Of a DNA stretch of 45,995 nucleotides, positions 1-14,864 are shown piece by piece. Source of the DNA: Microcella sp. (GTDB taxonomy: Bacteria; Actinomycetota; Actinomycetes; Actinomycetales; Microbacteriaceae). The notes under the pieces are model-generated. The model was not told the origin of the DNA. It ran no database searches and worked only from the letters and a program-made list of their open reading frames with translations. The stretch is taken from assembly GCF_030645145.1 (NCBI RefSeq), contig NZ_JAUSMI010000141.1, forward strand, positions 1 to 45,995, read 5' to 3'. The position numbers were made by a program, and so were the translations under genes. Each line of letters opens with the position of its first letter. The first letter of the stretch is position 1.

Positions 1-247
1 AAGCAGCCCCGAAGAGCCACCGGCACATCTAGTTGCGACAACCGCCACCGAAGTGATGAGCTGCCACGAGTTTGTCTGACTGAAGTTCGAATATCTACTG
101 ACATTCGTTTCAATCCAAAGGAATCTCAACCGGCCGACAAACGTCGACCGACGAGGATAATTTGGCATTGACTTAGTGCACGCTGTTGAGTTCTCAAGGA
201 TCGGGCGCACCTGACCGCACGCCTCTCGGCGCTTGTTTCAGGGCAAC
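1..247 (-). promoter_or_regulatory. rRNA operon 5' leader (16S gene outside window)
   Basis: Read on the minus strand, this stretch is much less GC-rich than the rest of the window and carries the conserved actinobacterial rrn leader block CCTTGAGAACTCAACAGCG (181-199), which contains the boxA-like antitermination region. Transcription runs off the left edge, so the 16S gene should begin beyond position 1. No mature rRNA sequence is in the window. The assignment rests on recognising this leader motif, its base composition and the two promoters upstream of it. Confidence 0.72.
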
Positions 248-253
248 TGTCCT

Positions 254-282
254 AACTTATCCGGCTCGGTGTCTCGACGCAA
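254..282 (-). promoter_or_regulatory. proximal rrn promoter P2
   Basis: On the minus strand TTGCGT (277-282) and TAAGTT (254-259) are 17 bp apart. The predicted start is near 247, about 50 bp before the conserved leader block at 181-199. A perfect 6-bp inverted repeat CCGCGG-TGAA-CCGCGG (291-306) lies between this promoter and P1. Confidence 0.55.
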
Positions 283-342
283 GTCGGCGTCCGCGGTGAA
301 CCGCGGGCGACGGCGTCGGATCTTGCCTGGGCCGGATTCGCC

Positions 343-371
343 ATCCTACGCCTCCGATCGGCTCGCGACAA
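343..371 (-). promoter_or_regulatory. distal rrn promoter P1
   Basis: On the minus strand TTGTCG (366-371) is separated by exactly 17 bp from TAGGAT (343-348), a good sigma70-type promoter pointing into the rRNA leader. It lies about 90 bp upstream of a second promoter, the usual tandem arrangement of rrn operons. Confidence 0.55.
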
Positions 372-391
372 GTCACGACGTTCGGAAGGGG

Positions 392-947
392 ATGTGGTCT
401 CCACGTGAGGCGGGAGGCTCTTCGGCTCTCCTGCGCCTTTGGGGCGACGAGTTGAAATGTACGCGGCGCCGGCGGTCCGGGCCAATCAGCGAGGCATCCC
501 GGGCGTGTCGCGCGATACTGGCCCGGTGCCGACGTCGCTGCCCGAGCCCGACCTTCCGCTGCGCGACCGACTCGCGCGGCTGGAGCGCGACGTGCCGCTC
601 ACTGTGCTGCGGGCAGGGGGGGCGGGACTCGCGACTGGCGACGTGAGCGAGGACTCCCCCGAGCATCCGGCCATCGAATGGCTCGGTGCACCCGTGGGTG
701 GCGGCCCTACTGGGCGCGGGTATGGGGCCTGCGACTGCTGATGCACGTCGGCGTCGACGCGGGATCCGGTGCCGCGGTCGCCAGCGCGCTCGGCGATGAG
801 GCCTGGCGCGTGCGCGAGATGGCGCTCAAGGTCGTCGCTCGGCACGAGCTCGTCGTCGACGAGGCCGCCCTGGTGGAGCTGCTGGGCGACCCCGTGCTGC
901 GCGTGCGCGCGCAGGCAGCTCGCGCGCTCGGCCTGCGCGCTCCGTGA
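392..947 (+). pseudogene. frameshifted HEAT-repeat protein
   Basis: Three plus-strand frames together give one plausible protein. A start near 392 reads to about 450 (segment ...LLRLWGDEL). A second frame carries RANQRGIPGVSRDTGPVP to about 690. A third frame carries YWARVWGLRLLMHV and two helical HEAT-like repeats (WRVREMALKVVARHE and VLRVRAQAARALGL) to the stop at 945-947. No single frame covers the gene, so it is either decayed or contains two sequencing indels; the region is rich in G and C runs, including a G run near 617. The start lies close to the rrn promoters, which are divergent. The HEAT assignment rests on the repeated VRxxAxxxL pattern. I do not know a function. Confidence 0.5.
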
Positions 948-968
948 GGCGCGATGCGCCGCTCGCGA

Positions 969-2276
969 TCAGTGCGCGAGGCGCAGGCCCGCGAGGGTCT
1001 TCTTGCCGCGCCGTAGCACCGCCACTCCCCCGGCGAGCGAGCGCCCCTCGAGGGTCTCCTCGTCGGAGTCGACCTTCTCGTTGTTGACCGTGACCCCGCC
1101 CTGCGCGATCGCGCGGCGGGCATCGCTGAGGCTCGCGCACAGCCCCGTGGCGACGAGCGCGTGCGCGACGGTCTGCGCGGGGTCGACCTCCGCGTGCGGG
1201 AGCTCGTGGAGCACCGCGGCCAGAGTGGGTGCGTCGAGCGCGTGGAGGTCGCCGCCGCCGAACAGGGCGGACGTGGCATCCATCGCCGCAGCGACGGCAT
1301 CGGCACCGTGGACGAGGCCCGTCACCTCGAGCGCGAGGCGGCGCTGCGCCTCCCGCCGGAACGGCTCGTTCTCGACCTTCTCGACGTACTCCTCGATCTC
1401 GGACCGCGAGAGGAACGTGAAGACCTTGAGCCGGTCGATCACGTCGGCGTCGTCGGTGTTGAGCCAGAACTGGTACATCGCGTACGGGCTCGTGAGCTCG
1501 GGGTCGAGCCACACCGCGTTGCCCTCGCTCTTGCCGAACTTGCGGCCATCGGCGTTCGTGACGAGCGGCGTCCCGATCGCGTGCACGGCCGTGCCCTCGG
1601 CGCGGCGCACGAGATCGACGCCGCTCGTGAGGTTGCCCCACTGGTCGCTGCCGCCGGTCTGCAGCACGCAGCCGTAGTCGAGATGCAGGCGCCGGAAGTC
1701 GAGGCCCTGCAGGATCTGGTAGCTGAACTCGGTGTAGCTGATGCCCTCATCGCTGTTGAGGCGCGCGCTCACGGCATCCTTCTTGAGCATCGTGCCGACG
1801 CGGTAGTGCTTGCCGATGTCGCGCAGGAACTCGATCGCGCTCATCGGCGCCGTCCAGTCGAGGTTGTTCACGAGGCGCGCCGCGTTGTCGCCCTCGAACG
1901 AGAGGAAGCGCGAGACCTGCGCCTGCAGGTAGCCCACCCACTCGGCGACGACGGCCTCGTCGTTGAGGGTGCGCTCGGCGGTGGGCTTCGGGTCGCCGAT
2001 GAGACCGGTCGAACCGCCGACGAGCCCGAGCGGGCGGTGGCCGGCGAGCTGCAGGCGGCGCATGAGCAGCAGCTGCACGAGGTTGCCGAGGTGCAGGCTC
2101 GGCGCCGTGGGGTCGAAGCCGCAGTAGTACGTGATCGGCGGGCCGTCGAGCAGCGCGGTGAGCGCCGCCTCATCGGTCGAGACGTGGACGAGGCCGCGCC
2201 AGACGATCTCGTCCCACAGCGTCTCGAAGGAGTCGTCGTTGCGCGGCTCGGTCAGGGTCACGGATGCGGCGGGCAC
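969..2276 (-). CDS. tyrS: tyrosyl-tRNA synthetase
   Basis: Class I cytoplasmic aminoacyl-tRNA synthetase that charges tRNA-Tyr with tyrosine. The 435-residue protein has the expected order: a Rossmann catalytic domain with a HIGH-like HLGN motif near residue 82, the YYCGFDPTAPSLH block just before it, the KMSKS-like KFGKS motif near residue 244, and a C-terminal S4 RNA-binding domain with GGVTVNNEKV. Length is normal for bacterial TyrS. The GTG start at 2276 is chosen because a TACGCT -10 element ends 6 nt upstream, consistent with a leaderless mRNA. It lies between the rRNA operon and the arg cluster. Confidence 0.97.
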   Translation of the reverse strand: MPAASVTLTEPRNDDSFETLWDEIVWRGLVHVSTDEAALTALLDGPPITYYCGFDPTAPSLHLGNLVQLLLMRRLQLAGHRPLGLVGGSTGLIGDPKPTAERTLNDEAVVAEWVGYLQAQVSRFLSFEGDNAARLVNNLDWTAPMSAIEFLRDIGKHYRVGTMLKKDAVSARLNSDEGISYTEFSYQILQGLDFRRLHLDYGCVLQTGGSDQWGNLTSGVDLVRRAEGTAVHAIGTPLVTNADGRKFGKSEGNAVWLDPELTSPYAMYQFWLNTDDADVIDRLKVFTFLSRSEIEEYVEKVENEPFRREAQRRLALEVTGLVHGADAVAAAMDATSALFGGGDLHALDAPTLAAVLHELPHAEVDPAQTVAHALVATGLCASLSDARRAIAQGGVTVNNEKVDSDEETLEGRSLAGGVAVLRRGKKTLAGLRLAH

Positions 2277-2282
2277 CGCGCC

Positions 2283-2288
2283 AGCGTA
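2283..2288 (-). promoter_or_regulatory. tyrS -10 element (leaderless)
   Basis: TACGCT on the minus strand ends 6 nt before the tyrS GTG, placing the transcription start at or beside the start codon. No convincing -35 hexamer is seen. Confidence 0.5.
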
Positions 2289-2343
2289 TCAACGGGCGGG
2301 CGGAGCGGCTGTCGTCGCGCTTCGCCGGAGCGCCGCGGAGAGT

Positions 2344-2389
2344 CCACCCTGTGCGGTTGAGCGGACAGTGATCAACCCTGCGCGGTTGC
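2344..2389 (+). repeat. two operator-like direct repeats upstream of satD-like gene
   Basis: Two 17-bp copies, 2344-2360 and 2373-2389, match at 14 of 17 positions and are spaced 29 bp start to start. The second copy is itself an inverted repeat, CAACC-N6-GGTTG (2373-2388). The first has the same arms with one mismatch. The second copy overlaps the proposed -35 of the plus-strand promoter, so the repeats may be binding sites for a repressor, possibly the helix-turn-helix SatD-like protein encoded next. Confidence 0.5.
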
Positions 2390-2415
2390 TACTGATGGAA
2401 TCAGCCCGGTAGACT
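2386..2415 (+). promoter_or_regulatory. promoter of satD-like operon
   Basis: TTGCTA (2386-2391) and TAGACT (2410-2415) are 18 bp apart. The -35 lies inside the second operator-like repeat. A ribosome binding site AGGAG (2438-2442) precedes the GTG at 2449. Confidence 0.5.
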
Positions 2416-2448
2416 TGATGGGTCTCATCATCGCGAGAGGAGAATCCC

Positions 2449-3087
2449 GTGTTCGTCATCATCGCCGACCAGATCGACAGCCGACACGACGACGACCGTG
2501 TCGCCGGAGCGCTCGCCGACATCGAGCGCGAGCACGGAGGGAGCCTCGCCCTTCCTCCCGAGCGCACGGCCGGCGACGAGCTGCAGCTCATGACCGCGAG
2601 CGCCGAGACCGCCCTCGAGATCGCCCTGCACCTGCTGCGCGACGAGCACTGGCGCGTCGGGATCGGGCTCGGCTCGGTGCGGACTCCCCTGCCCGACAGC
2701 GTTCGCGAGGCGCGCGGGCCCGCCTTCCTCGCCGCGCGCGCCGCCGTCGAGGCCGCCGACAAACGACCCACGCACTGCGCGGTGCGCGGGTCGTCGGGAG
2801 ACGAGGACCGCGTCGCCGACCTGGGGGCGCTCGTCGACCTGCTCCTGACCCAGCGGGCACGATGGAGCGAGCAGGGCTGGGAGATGCACGACCTGCTCGA
2901 GGGCGGCGACACGCAGGCCGACGCCGCCGAGCGCATCGGCATCACGCCCCAGGCCGCGAGCAAGCGCGCTCGCGCCGCGGGGCTGAGGCTCGATGCGGAG
3001 GCGCGCGCCTCTCTCAGCCGCCTGCTCGCCGACGCCGATCGCACGCAGAGCGCGATCGGCCCGACCTCGGAGGACTCCGCCGCATGA
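2449..3087 (+). CDS. SatD-family protein with C-terminal helix-turn-helix
   Basis: The 212-residue product resembles the SatD family of uncharacterised actinobacterial and firmicute proteins. The N-terminal part (about 1-85) starts MFVIIADQIDSR and has RTAGDELQLM near residue 45, a layout reminiscent of class III nucleotidyl cyclase or GGDEF folds (first strand with Asp, then a GDE turn). The C-terminal part has a clear helix-turn-helix, TQADAAERIGITPQAASKRA (about residues 154-173). The GTG start has a good AGGAG six bases upstream. The stop overlaps the next gene (ATGA), so the pair is translationally coupled. It may bind the repeats upstream of itself. No biochemical function is assured, and the cyclase-like reading is my inference. 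Confidence 0.7.
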   Translation: MFVIIADQIDSRHDDDRVAGALADIEREHGGSLALPPERTAGDELQLMTASAETALEIALHLLRDEHWRVGIGLGSVRTPLPDSVREARGPAFLAARAAVEAADKRPTHCAVRGSSGDEDRVADLGALVDLLLTQRARWSEQGWEMHDLLEGGDTQADAAERIGITPQAASKRARAAGLRLDAEARASLSRLLADADRTQSAIGPTSEDSAA

Positions 3088-3653
3088 TCCTGGACCCCGT
3101 CGAGCTCTCGCTCGCGCTCGCCTGGTCGGGACTCGTCGGGATCGTCTGGCTCGCCGTCGTCCTCGCCGTTCTCGCGACGACGGAAGCGCAGCCGCGGCTC
3201 GTCATCGTCGGCGTCGGCGTCGTGCTCGTGGGCGGCCTCGCCGTCGCCTCGGGTGCGAGCGACGCCCTGCCGTCGTCCTCGACGCTGCTCGCCCAGCTCG
3301 GCATGGCGGCGCTCGGCGTCGCGGGCGGCGGGCCCGTCGCCACCCTCGTCCTCGCCGCGGCCTCCCGCGGCAGCGCGGCCCCGCAAGGCACGCACGGCGG
3401 CATCCTCGTCGGGGACGGCGTCGGGCGCGAGGTGCTGCGCGGCGGCACCACGATCGGCTTCCTCGAGCGCACGATCATCGTCGCGGCGGTGCTCATCGGC
3501 CGGTGGGAGCTCCTCGCCGCGCTCATCGCCATCAAGGGACTCGGGCGCTTCCGCGACCTCGATGCGGGCGCCGCGACCGAGCGCTTCATCATCGGCACGC
3601 TCGTGAGCCTGCTGTGGGCGGGCGCGTGCGCAGGCCTCATCGTCCTCGCCTGA
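3084..3653 (+). CDS. small integral membrane protein partner of SatD-like protein
   Basis: A 189-residue protein with about five hydrophobic segments (roughly residues 8-30, 36-57, 68-95, 124-150 and 166-189) and few charged residues outside the loops. I do not recognise a named family with certainty; such proteins commonly sit beside SatD genes. The ATG overlaps the satD-like stop by 4 bp, which indicates obligate co-expression. A loop with GDGVGREVLRGG (about 112-123) and the conserved-looking IKGLGRF (about 150-156) could contact the cytoplasmic partner. It ends 39 bp before the convergent glycosylase gene. Confidence 0.75.
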   Translation: MILDPVELSLALAWSGLVGIVWLAVVLAVLATTEAQPRLVIVGVGVVLVGGLAVASGASDALPSSSTLLAQLGMAALGVAGGGPVATLVLAAASRGSAAPQGTHGGILVGDGVGREVLRGGTTIGFLERTIIVAAVLIGRWELLAALIAIKGLGRFRDLDAGAATERFIIGTLVSLLWAGACAGLIVLA

Positions 3654-3692
3654 GCTGCCGACGCGGCGGTGGCCGCTGCCGTCGGGGGCGGG

Positions 3693-4430
3693 TCAGGCCG
3701 GCGGTCGACGCCGACGGGCGACCGCGGGGCGGTAGAGCGAGACCGTCGCGTCGCCGGCGATCCAGAACCGCCAGGGGTGGGCAGCGGCATCCCCGCCCGG
3801 GCCCGCGACGCCCACGCGCGGGCCGCTCGCGATGCGCTCGGTCGGCAGTGCGGGCCGCGGTTCGAGCCGCAGCCCGTCGAGATCGGGGCGGTCGAGCGGG
3901 AGGAGCGGCGAGCCCGAGTCGGCGAGCACGACGCCGAGCGCACGGGCCAGTCGAGCGGGGCCCCGGGCGAGATCGCGGTGCGGGATGGCGCGGCGCTGGT
4001 GGTCCGCTCTCCGGCGGGCGAGCGCGAGCTCGGCGCCCTCGACGACCTCCCCCGCCCGGATGAGCAGGCCCGAGGCGACCCCGGGCTCGCCCGCGACGAG
4101 GTTGACGCACGTGTGCATGCCGTAGGTGAAGTAGGCGTAGACGTGACCGGCGCCGAGGAACATCGGGCGCGTGCGCGGGGTCTCGCCGCGGAAGGCGTGC
4201 GATCCGGGGTCGTCGGCGCCGCGGTACGCCTCGACCTCGGTCAGCCGCACCGTGACCCCGCGGCCGTGCAGGAGCGAGCCGAGCAGGCGCGGCGCGACCT
4301 CGAGCGGATCGCCCGCGAGCAGCGCGACCGCCGCGGGGTCGGGCGCGCTCTGGTCGGGCGCACGCGGATCGGACGGGCGCAGATCGGGCGCGGGCCGACC
4401 GCCGCCGCCGGAATCGCTCGTGGAGCTCAC
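3693..4430 (-). CDS. DNA-3-methyladenine glycosylase (AAG/MPG family)
   Basis: Base-excision repair enzyme of the mammalian-type alkyladenine glycosylase family, which removes alkylated purines from DNA. Visible family blocks are LGSLLHGRG (about 49-57), the catalytic-site TEVEAYRG near residue 65, HAFRGETPRT near 78, and the AYFTYGMHTCVNLVAG stretch near 98. The first 30 residues are Gly, Pro and Asp rich and low in complexity, so a later start is possible; the GTG at 4430 is used because it lies 5 nt after the argH stop. It appears to be the last gene of the arginine operon. Confidence 0.9.
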   Translation of the reverse strand: MSSTSDSGGGGRPAPDLRPSDPRAPDQSAPDPAAVALLAGDPLEVAPRLLGSLLHGRGVTVRLTEVEAYRGADDPGSHAFRGETPRTRPMFLGAGHVYAYFTYGMHTCVNLVAGEPGVASGLLIRAGEVVEGAELALARRRADHQRRAIPHRDLARGPARLARALGVVLADSGSPLLPLDRPDLDGLRLEPRPALPTERIASGPRVGVAGPGGDAAAHPWRFWIAGDATVSLYRPAVARRRRPPA

Positions 4431-4435
4431 GTCGC

Positions 4436-8980
<4,545 letters not shown>

Positions 8981-8990
8981 GCCGGCCCTG

Positions 8991-10142
8991 TCAGCTCGAG
9001 TAGGCGCTGTTCTCGTGCACGTAGTCGTGCGTGAGGTCGTTCGTGTAGATCGTCGCGGCGGCGTCGCCCGCGGCGAGCTCGATCTCGACGACGACGGTGC
9101 GAGGCGTCAGATCGACCTCGTCGCTCGGGCGGTCGGGCGCGCCGGCGTGGCAGACGCGCACGCCGTTCATGCTCACGTCGACCGCGTACGGGTCGAAGGC
9201 GGCGCTCGTCGTGCCGATCGCCGCGAGCACGCGGCCCCAGTTGGGGTCGTTGCCGAAGACGGCGGCCTTGAAGAGGTTGTTGCGCGCGACCGAGCGGCCG
9301 ACCTCGACGGCGTCGTCCTCGCTCGCGGCGCCGCGGACGTGGATCTGGATGTCGTGGCTCGCGCCCTCGGCGTCGGCCTGCAGCTGCAGGACGAGCGACA
9401 TGCAGGCATCGACGAGCAGGAGCGTGAAGGCGTCGGTGTCGGGCGTGACGCCGGATGCTCCGCTCGCCATGAGCGTCACCTGGTCGTTGGTCGACATGCA
9501 GCCGTCGGAGTCGAGGCGGTCGAAGCTCAGCCGCGTGACGGCCCGCAGCGCCCGATCGAGCTCGGCCGCGGGCAGGTCGGCGTCGGTGGTCAGGACGACG
9601 AGCATCGTCGCGAGACCCGGGGCGAGCATCCCCGCCCCCTTCGCCATGCCGCCGATCGAGTAGCCGGGGCCCTCGATGACGACCGTCTTCGGAACCGAGT
9701 CGGTCGTCATGATGGCGCGTGCGGCATCCGCCCCGCCGTCGGCGGAGAGCGCGCCCGCGGCGGCCGCGACGCCCGCGAGGAGCTTCGACCGATCGAGCTG
9801 CTGGCCGATGAGCCCCGTCGAGCACACGAGAACATCGCCCGCGCCCACCTGCAGCGCCTCGGCGACGGTCTCGGCGGTCGCGTGCGTCGTCTGGAAGCCC
9901 TCCGCGCCGGTGAAGCAGTTCGCGCCGCCCGAGTTGAGCACGATCGCGCTCACCTCGCCGTCGGCGATGACCTGCTGCGACCACAGGATGGGGTTGGCCT
10001 TCGCGCGATTGCTCGTGAAGACGGCGGCGGCGGCGCGGCGCGGGCCGCGATTGACGACGAGCGCGAGATCGGCGTCCCCGCTCGACTTCAGCCCGCAGGC
10101 GACGCCCGCGGCCTCGAAGCCGGCGGGGGCGGTGACGGTCAC
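8991..10142 (-). CDS. argJ: bifunctional glutamate N-acetyltransferase / ornithine acetyltransferase
   Basis: Recycles the acetyl group from acetylornithine to glutamate, making the pathway cyclic. The 383-residue precursor should self-cleave before the catalytic Thr in GLATMLVV (near residue 180); the [19 protein letters not shown] and [11 protein letters not shown] blocks typical of the family are all present. The GTG at 10142 overlaps the argC stop (GTGA), which fixes the start. No argA-type synthase is seen in the cluster. Confidence 0.97.
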   Translation of the reverse strand: MTVTAPAGFEAAGVACGLKSSGDADLALVVNRGPRRAAAAVFTSNRAKANPILWSQQVIADGEVSAIVLNSGGANCFTGAEGFQTTHATAETVAEALQVGAGDVLVCSTGLIGQQLDRSKLLAGVAAAAGALSADGGADAARAIMTTDSVPKTVVIEGPGYSIGGMAKGAGMLAPGLATMLVVLTTDADLPAAELDRALRAVTRLSFDRLDSDGCMSTNDQVTLMASGASGVTPDTDAFTLLLVDACMSLVLQLQADAEGASHDIQIHVRGAASEDDAVEVGRSVARNNLFKAAVFGNDPNWGRVLAAIGTTSAAFDPYAVDVSMNGVRVCHAGAPDRPSDEVDLTPRTVVVEIELAAGDAAATIYTNDLTHDYVHENSAYSS

Positions 10143-11185
10143 GGGGCGAGCCCGTCGAGCGGGAGGCCGAGCGTCTCGTCGAGGCCGAGCGCGATGTTGA
10201 GCGACTGGATGGCCGCGCCCGCGGTGCCCTTCACGAGGTTGTCGATCGCGACGACGACGACCACGCGGCCGGCGTCGACGTCGACCGCGACGCCCATGAG
10301 CGTGGTGTTGGCGCCGAGCGCGTCGGCGGTCTTCGGGAACCGGCCCTCGGGCAGCACGTGGACGAAGTGCTCGGTCGCGTAGGCGTCGACCCACGCGTCG
10401 CGCACGGCCGCGGCGCTCGTGCCGGGCACGAGGCGGGCGGTGACGGTCGCGAGGATGCCGCGGCTCATCGGCACGAGCACGGGCGTGAAGGAGATCGTCG
10501 GCGTCTCGGCGCCCGCGACTCCGAGGTTCTGGAGGATCTCGGGGATGTGCCGGTGGACTCCCCCGACGGCGTACGGCGAGGCCGAGCCCATCAGCTCGCT
10601 CGCGAGGAGCTCGGTCTTGAGCGACCGGCCCGCTCCGCTCGGACCGACGGCGAGCGCGGCCGTCAGGTCGCCCGCCTCGATGACGCCGGCGCGGATGCCC
10701 GGGGCGAGCCCCAGCGTGACCGCGGTCACGTTGCAGCCGGGCACGGCGATGCGGCGCGCGCCTGCGAGGGCGTCGCGCTGGCGGCCGCTGCCGGCGTGGA
10801 CGAGCTCGGGGAGGCCGTACGCCCAGGAGCCGTGCCACTCGCCGCCGTAGTAGCGGTTCCATTCGGCCTCGTTCGTGAGCCGGTGGTCGGCACCGAGATC
10901 GAGCACGAGGACGTCGCCGGGCAGCTCGGCCGCGATCGCGCCGGAGGCGCCGTGCGGCAGGGCGAGGACGACGATGTCGTGGCCGCGGAGCGCCTCGGGG
11001 GTCGTCTCGGCGAAACTCAGGTGGGCGAGCGATCGCAGGTGCGGGTGCACGTCGATGAGTCGCTGACCGGCGTTGGAGTGCGCGGTCGCGGTGCGCACCT
11101 CGAGCTCGGGGTGCGCGGAGAGGAGTCGCAGGGCCTCGCCGCCGGCGTACCCGCTCGCGCCGGCGACCGTAACGGAATACGGCAT
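10139..11185 (-). CDS. argC: N-acetyl-gamma-glutamyl-phosphate reductase
   Basis: NADPH-dependent reduction of acetylglutamyl phosphate; first gene of the arginine operon. The 348-residue protein has the nucleotide-binding [16 protein letters not shown] at its start, LALPHG near residue 75, the catalytic cysteine in [11 protein letters not shown] near residue 150 and PSGAGRS near residue 182. The ATG at 11185 is preceded by a TAAGCT -10 with only 6 nt between, so no ribosome binding site is expected. Confidence 0.97.
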   Translation of the reverse strand: MPYSVTVAGASGYAGGEALRLLSAHPELEVRTATAHSNAGQRLIDVHPHLRSLAHLSFAETTPEALRGHDIVVLALPHGASGAIAAELPGDVLVLDLGADHRLTNEAEWNRYYGGEWHGSWAYGLPELVHAGSGRQRDALAGARRIAVPGCNVTAVTLGLAPGIRAGVIEAGDLTAALAVGPSGAGRSLKTELLASELMGSASPYAVGGVHRHIPEILQNLGVAGAETPTISFTPVLVPMSRGILATVTARLVPGTSAAAVRDAWVDAYATEHFVHVLPEGRFPKTADALGANTTLMGVAVDVDAGRVVVVVAIDNLVKGTAGAAIQSLNIALGLDETLGLPLDGLAP

Positions 11186-11191
11186 TGCTCT

Positions 11192-11197
11192 AGCTTA
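11192..11197 (-). promoter_or_regulatory. argC operon -10 element (leaderless)
   Basis: TAAGCT on the minus strand ends 6 nt before the argC ATG. The 86-bp gap to pheT shows no AT-rich palindrome of the ArgR-box type and no good -35. Confidence 0.5.
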
Positions 11198-11271
11198 GGA
11201 GCCCGCCGGGCGCGCCGCTGACCGCGCGCGCCGCTCGGCGGTGCCGCCGCGTCGCCGCCCGCCGCGCATCC

Positions 11272-13781
11272 TCACCCGCGGAGCGTCGCCCCGAACAGCT
11301 CGGCCGCGCGCGCGATCCCGGCGCTCTTCGCCTCGGTCGCCTCGGCGGCCGTGAGCGTGCGGTCGGGCGCCCGGAAGCGGAGCGCGAGCGTGAGCGACTT
11401 CGTGCCGGGCTCGAGACCCGCGCCGCGGTAGTCGTCGACGAGCTCGGCGTGCTCGAGCAGGTCGCCCGCGCCCTCGACGACGGCGTCGCGCACGGCGCCC
11501 GCGGGCACCTCGACGGGGACGACGAGCGAGAGGTCCTGCGTCGCGGCCGGGAAGGTCGCGAGCGACGTCGCAGCGACCTCGCCCGAGCCGAGCGCGATGA
11601 GGCGATCGAGGTCGAGCTCGAGCACGCCGACGCGGCGCGGCAGATCGCGGTCGAGCGCTACCTGCGGCAGCAGTTCGCCCGCGTACCCGACGGTCTCGTC
11701 GCCGACGAGCAGCGCGGCGGTGCGACCCGGGTGCAGCGCGGGGTGCGACCCGGACTCGACGCGGAGAGTCGCGCCCGCGACGCTCGCGATGAGGCGAGCG
11801 GCGTCGAGCGCGTCGGCGATGCCCGACTCCTCGGCCGACTGCCCGATGCCGCGGGCGCGCCGGTCGCCGACGAAGAGCGCGGCGATGCTCCAGGGCTGGT
11901 GCGGGATGCTCTGCTCGAGCTCGGCGACGGCCTGGTCGCTCGGCCGCGCCGTGCCGAAGGGCACCGCGTCGACCCCGTACGTGCGCCCCGCCTCGGGGCG
12001 GAACACGTGCCCGAGCTCGAAGACGGCGACGTCGGTGAGGCCGCGCGAGAGGTTGCGGTGGGCGATCGCGGCGAGGCCGGGGACGAGGCTCACGCGGAGC
12101 ATGCCCTGCTCGGCGTCGAGCGCGTTCGCGACGCGCACCTGCGCGACGTCGTCGCCGCCCATGAGCCGGTTGTCGGCGCTGCGGACGAACGGGTAGGCGA
12201 GCACCTCGGTGAGGCCCGCGGCGGCGAGCGCGCGGCCGACGCCGCGGCGCACCTGCTGCGAGCGCGTGAGGCCGCGCCCGGGAGGCGCGACCGGCAGCTC
12301 GGAGGGGATGCGGTCGTAGCCGACGATGCGCGCGACCTCCTCGGCGAGCGAGGGGGCGTCGACGAGGTCGGGGCGCCAGCTCGGCGGCTCGACGAGCCAG
12401 CCGTCGCCCTCGGGCTTGAGCTTGCAGCCGACGGCGCCGAGCGAGTCGGTGACCTCGTCGAGCGAGTAGTCGACGCCGATGAGCCGGTCGACGAAGCCCT
12501 CGGCGAGCGCGATCGACTCGGGGCGCTTGGCCTCGATCCACGCCGAGCCGAGCTCGTCGATCGTGCCGCCCGCGTGCTCGACGAGGAGGTCGGCGACGCG
12601 CTGGGCGGCGGGCTCGGCGACGAGCGGGTCGACGCCGCGGGCGAAGCGCTTCGACGCCTCGCTCGGGAGCTTGTGCCGGCGGGCCGAGCGCGCGATCGAC
12701 ACGGGGTCGAAGTTCGCGGCCTCGATGAGCACGTCGGTCGTCGAGTCGCTCACCTCGGTGCTCGCGCCGCCCATGACGCCCGCGATGCCGATCGGGCCCG
12801 ACTCGTCGGTGATGAGCAGGTCCTCCGCATCGAGCGCGCGGGTCTGGTCGTCGAGCGTGACGAGCGACTCGCCCGGCAGCGCGCGGCGCACCGTGATGCC
12901 CCCTGAGAGCTTCGCCAGATCGTAGGCGTGGATCGGCTGGCCGAGCTCGAGCATCACGTAGTTGGTGATGTCGACGGCGATCGAGATCGAGCGGATGCCC
13001 GCGAGCTGAAGGCGCGAGACCATCCACCGCGGCGTCGGCCGGGTCGCGTCGACACCGCGCACGACGCGCGTGACGAACACGTCGCACCCGCGACGCCCGC
13101 GGACGGGAGCCTGATCGTCGACGACGACGGAGTAGCCGAGCCCCTCCCCCACCTCGAGCGCCTTCGCGGGGTCGCGGAAGGACGCACCGGTCGAGTGGGA
13201 GTACTCGCGGGCGATGCCGCGGATGGAGAGCGTGTACCCGCGATCGGGAGTGACGTTGACCTCGACGGCCACGTCATCCAGGCCCAGGAGGGCGATCGCA
13301 TCGGTGCCGGGCTCGGCGGCGATGTCGAGCTCGGCGAGGCGGAGGATGCCGTCGTGCTCGTCGCCGAGTCCGAGCTCGCGCGCCGAGGCGATCATGCCGT
13401 CGGAGACGTGCCCGTACGTCTTGCGCGCCGAGATCGGGAAGGGGCCCGGGAGGACGGCCCCGGGCAGCGACACGACGACGAGGTCGCCGATCATGAAGTT
13501 GCGCGCGCCGCACACGATGCCGCGAACCTCGGGCTCGCCGTCGGCCGTCGTGCCCGTGCGCACCTGGCACCAGCGGATGGTCTTGCCGTTCGACTGCGGC
13601 TCCTCGACGAAGTCGAGCACCTCGCCGACGACGATCGGGCCCGTGAGAGCGCCGCCGTGGACGCCCTCCTCCTCGAGGCCGACCCTGACAAGCGCGGCGT
13701 GGACGTGATCGGCATCCGTCGCGGAGTCGCCCGACGCGGGGACGTCGACCCACTCGCGGAGCCAGCTGAGAGGGACGCGCA

Positions 13782-13782
<1 letters not shown>
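11272..13782 (-). CDS. pheT: phenylalanyl-tRNA synthetase beta subunit
   Basis: Beta subunit of the alpha2-beta2 class II synthetase that charges tRNA-Phe. The 836-residue protein starts MRVPLSWLREWVDVP, followed by an OB-fold tRNA-binding domain (about 40-155), the B3/B4 editing domain (for example NVTPDRGY near 192 and LGQPIHAYDLAKL near 285), a B5 domain, a catalytic-like core and a C-terminal FDX-ACB anticodon-binding domain ending near the stop. The ATG at 13782 shares one base with the pheS stop (TGATG), showing tight coupling. Confidence 0.97.

Positions 13783-14864
<1,082 letters not shown>

Noticed and set aside
11449-12906. 485-codon plus-strand open frame opposite pheT
   Set aside because: Shadow of pheT; low-complexity Arg/Ala/Glu/Val composition and no start context.
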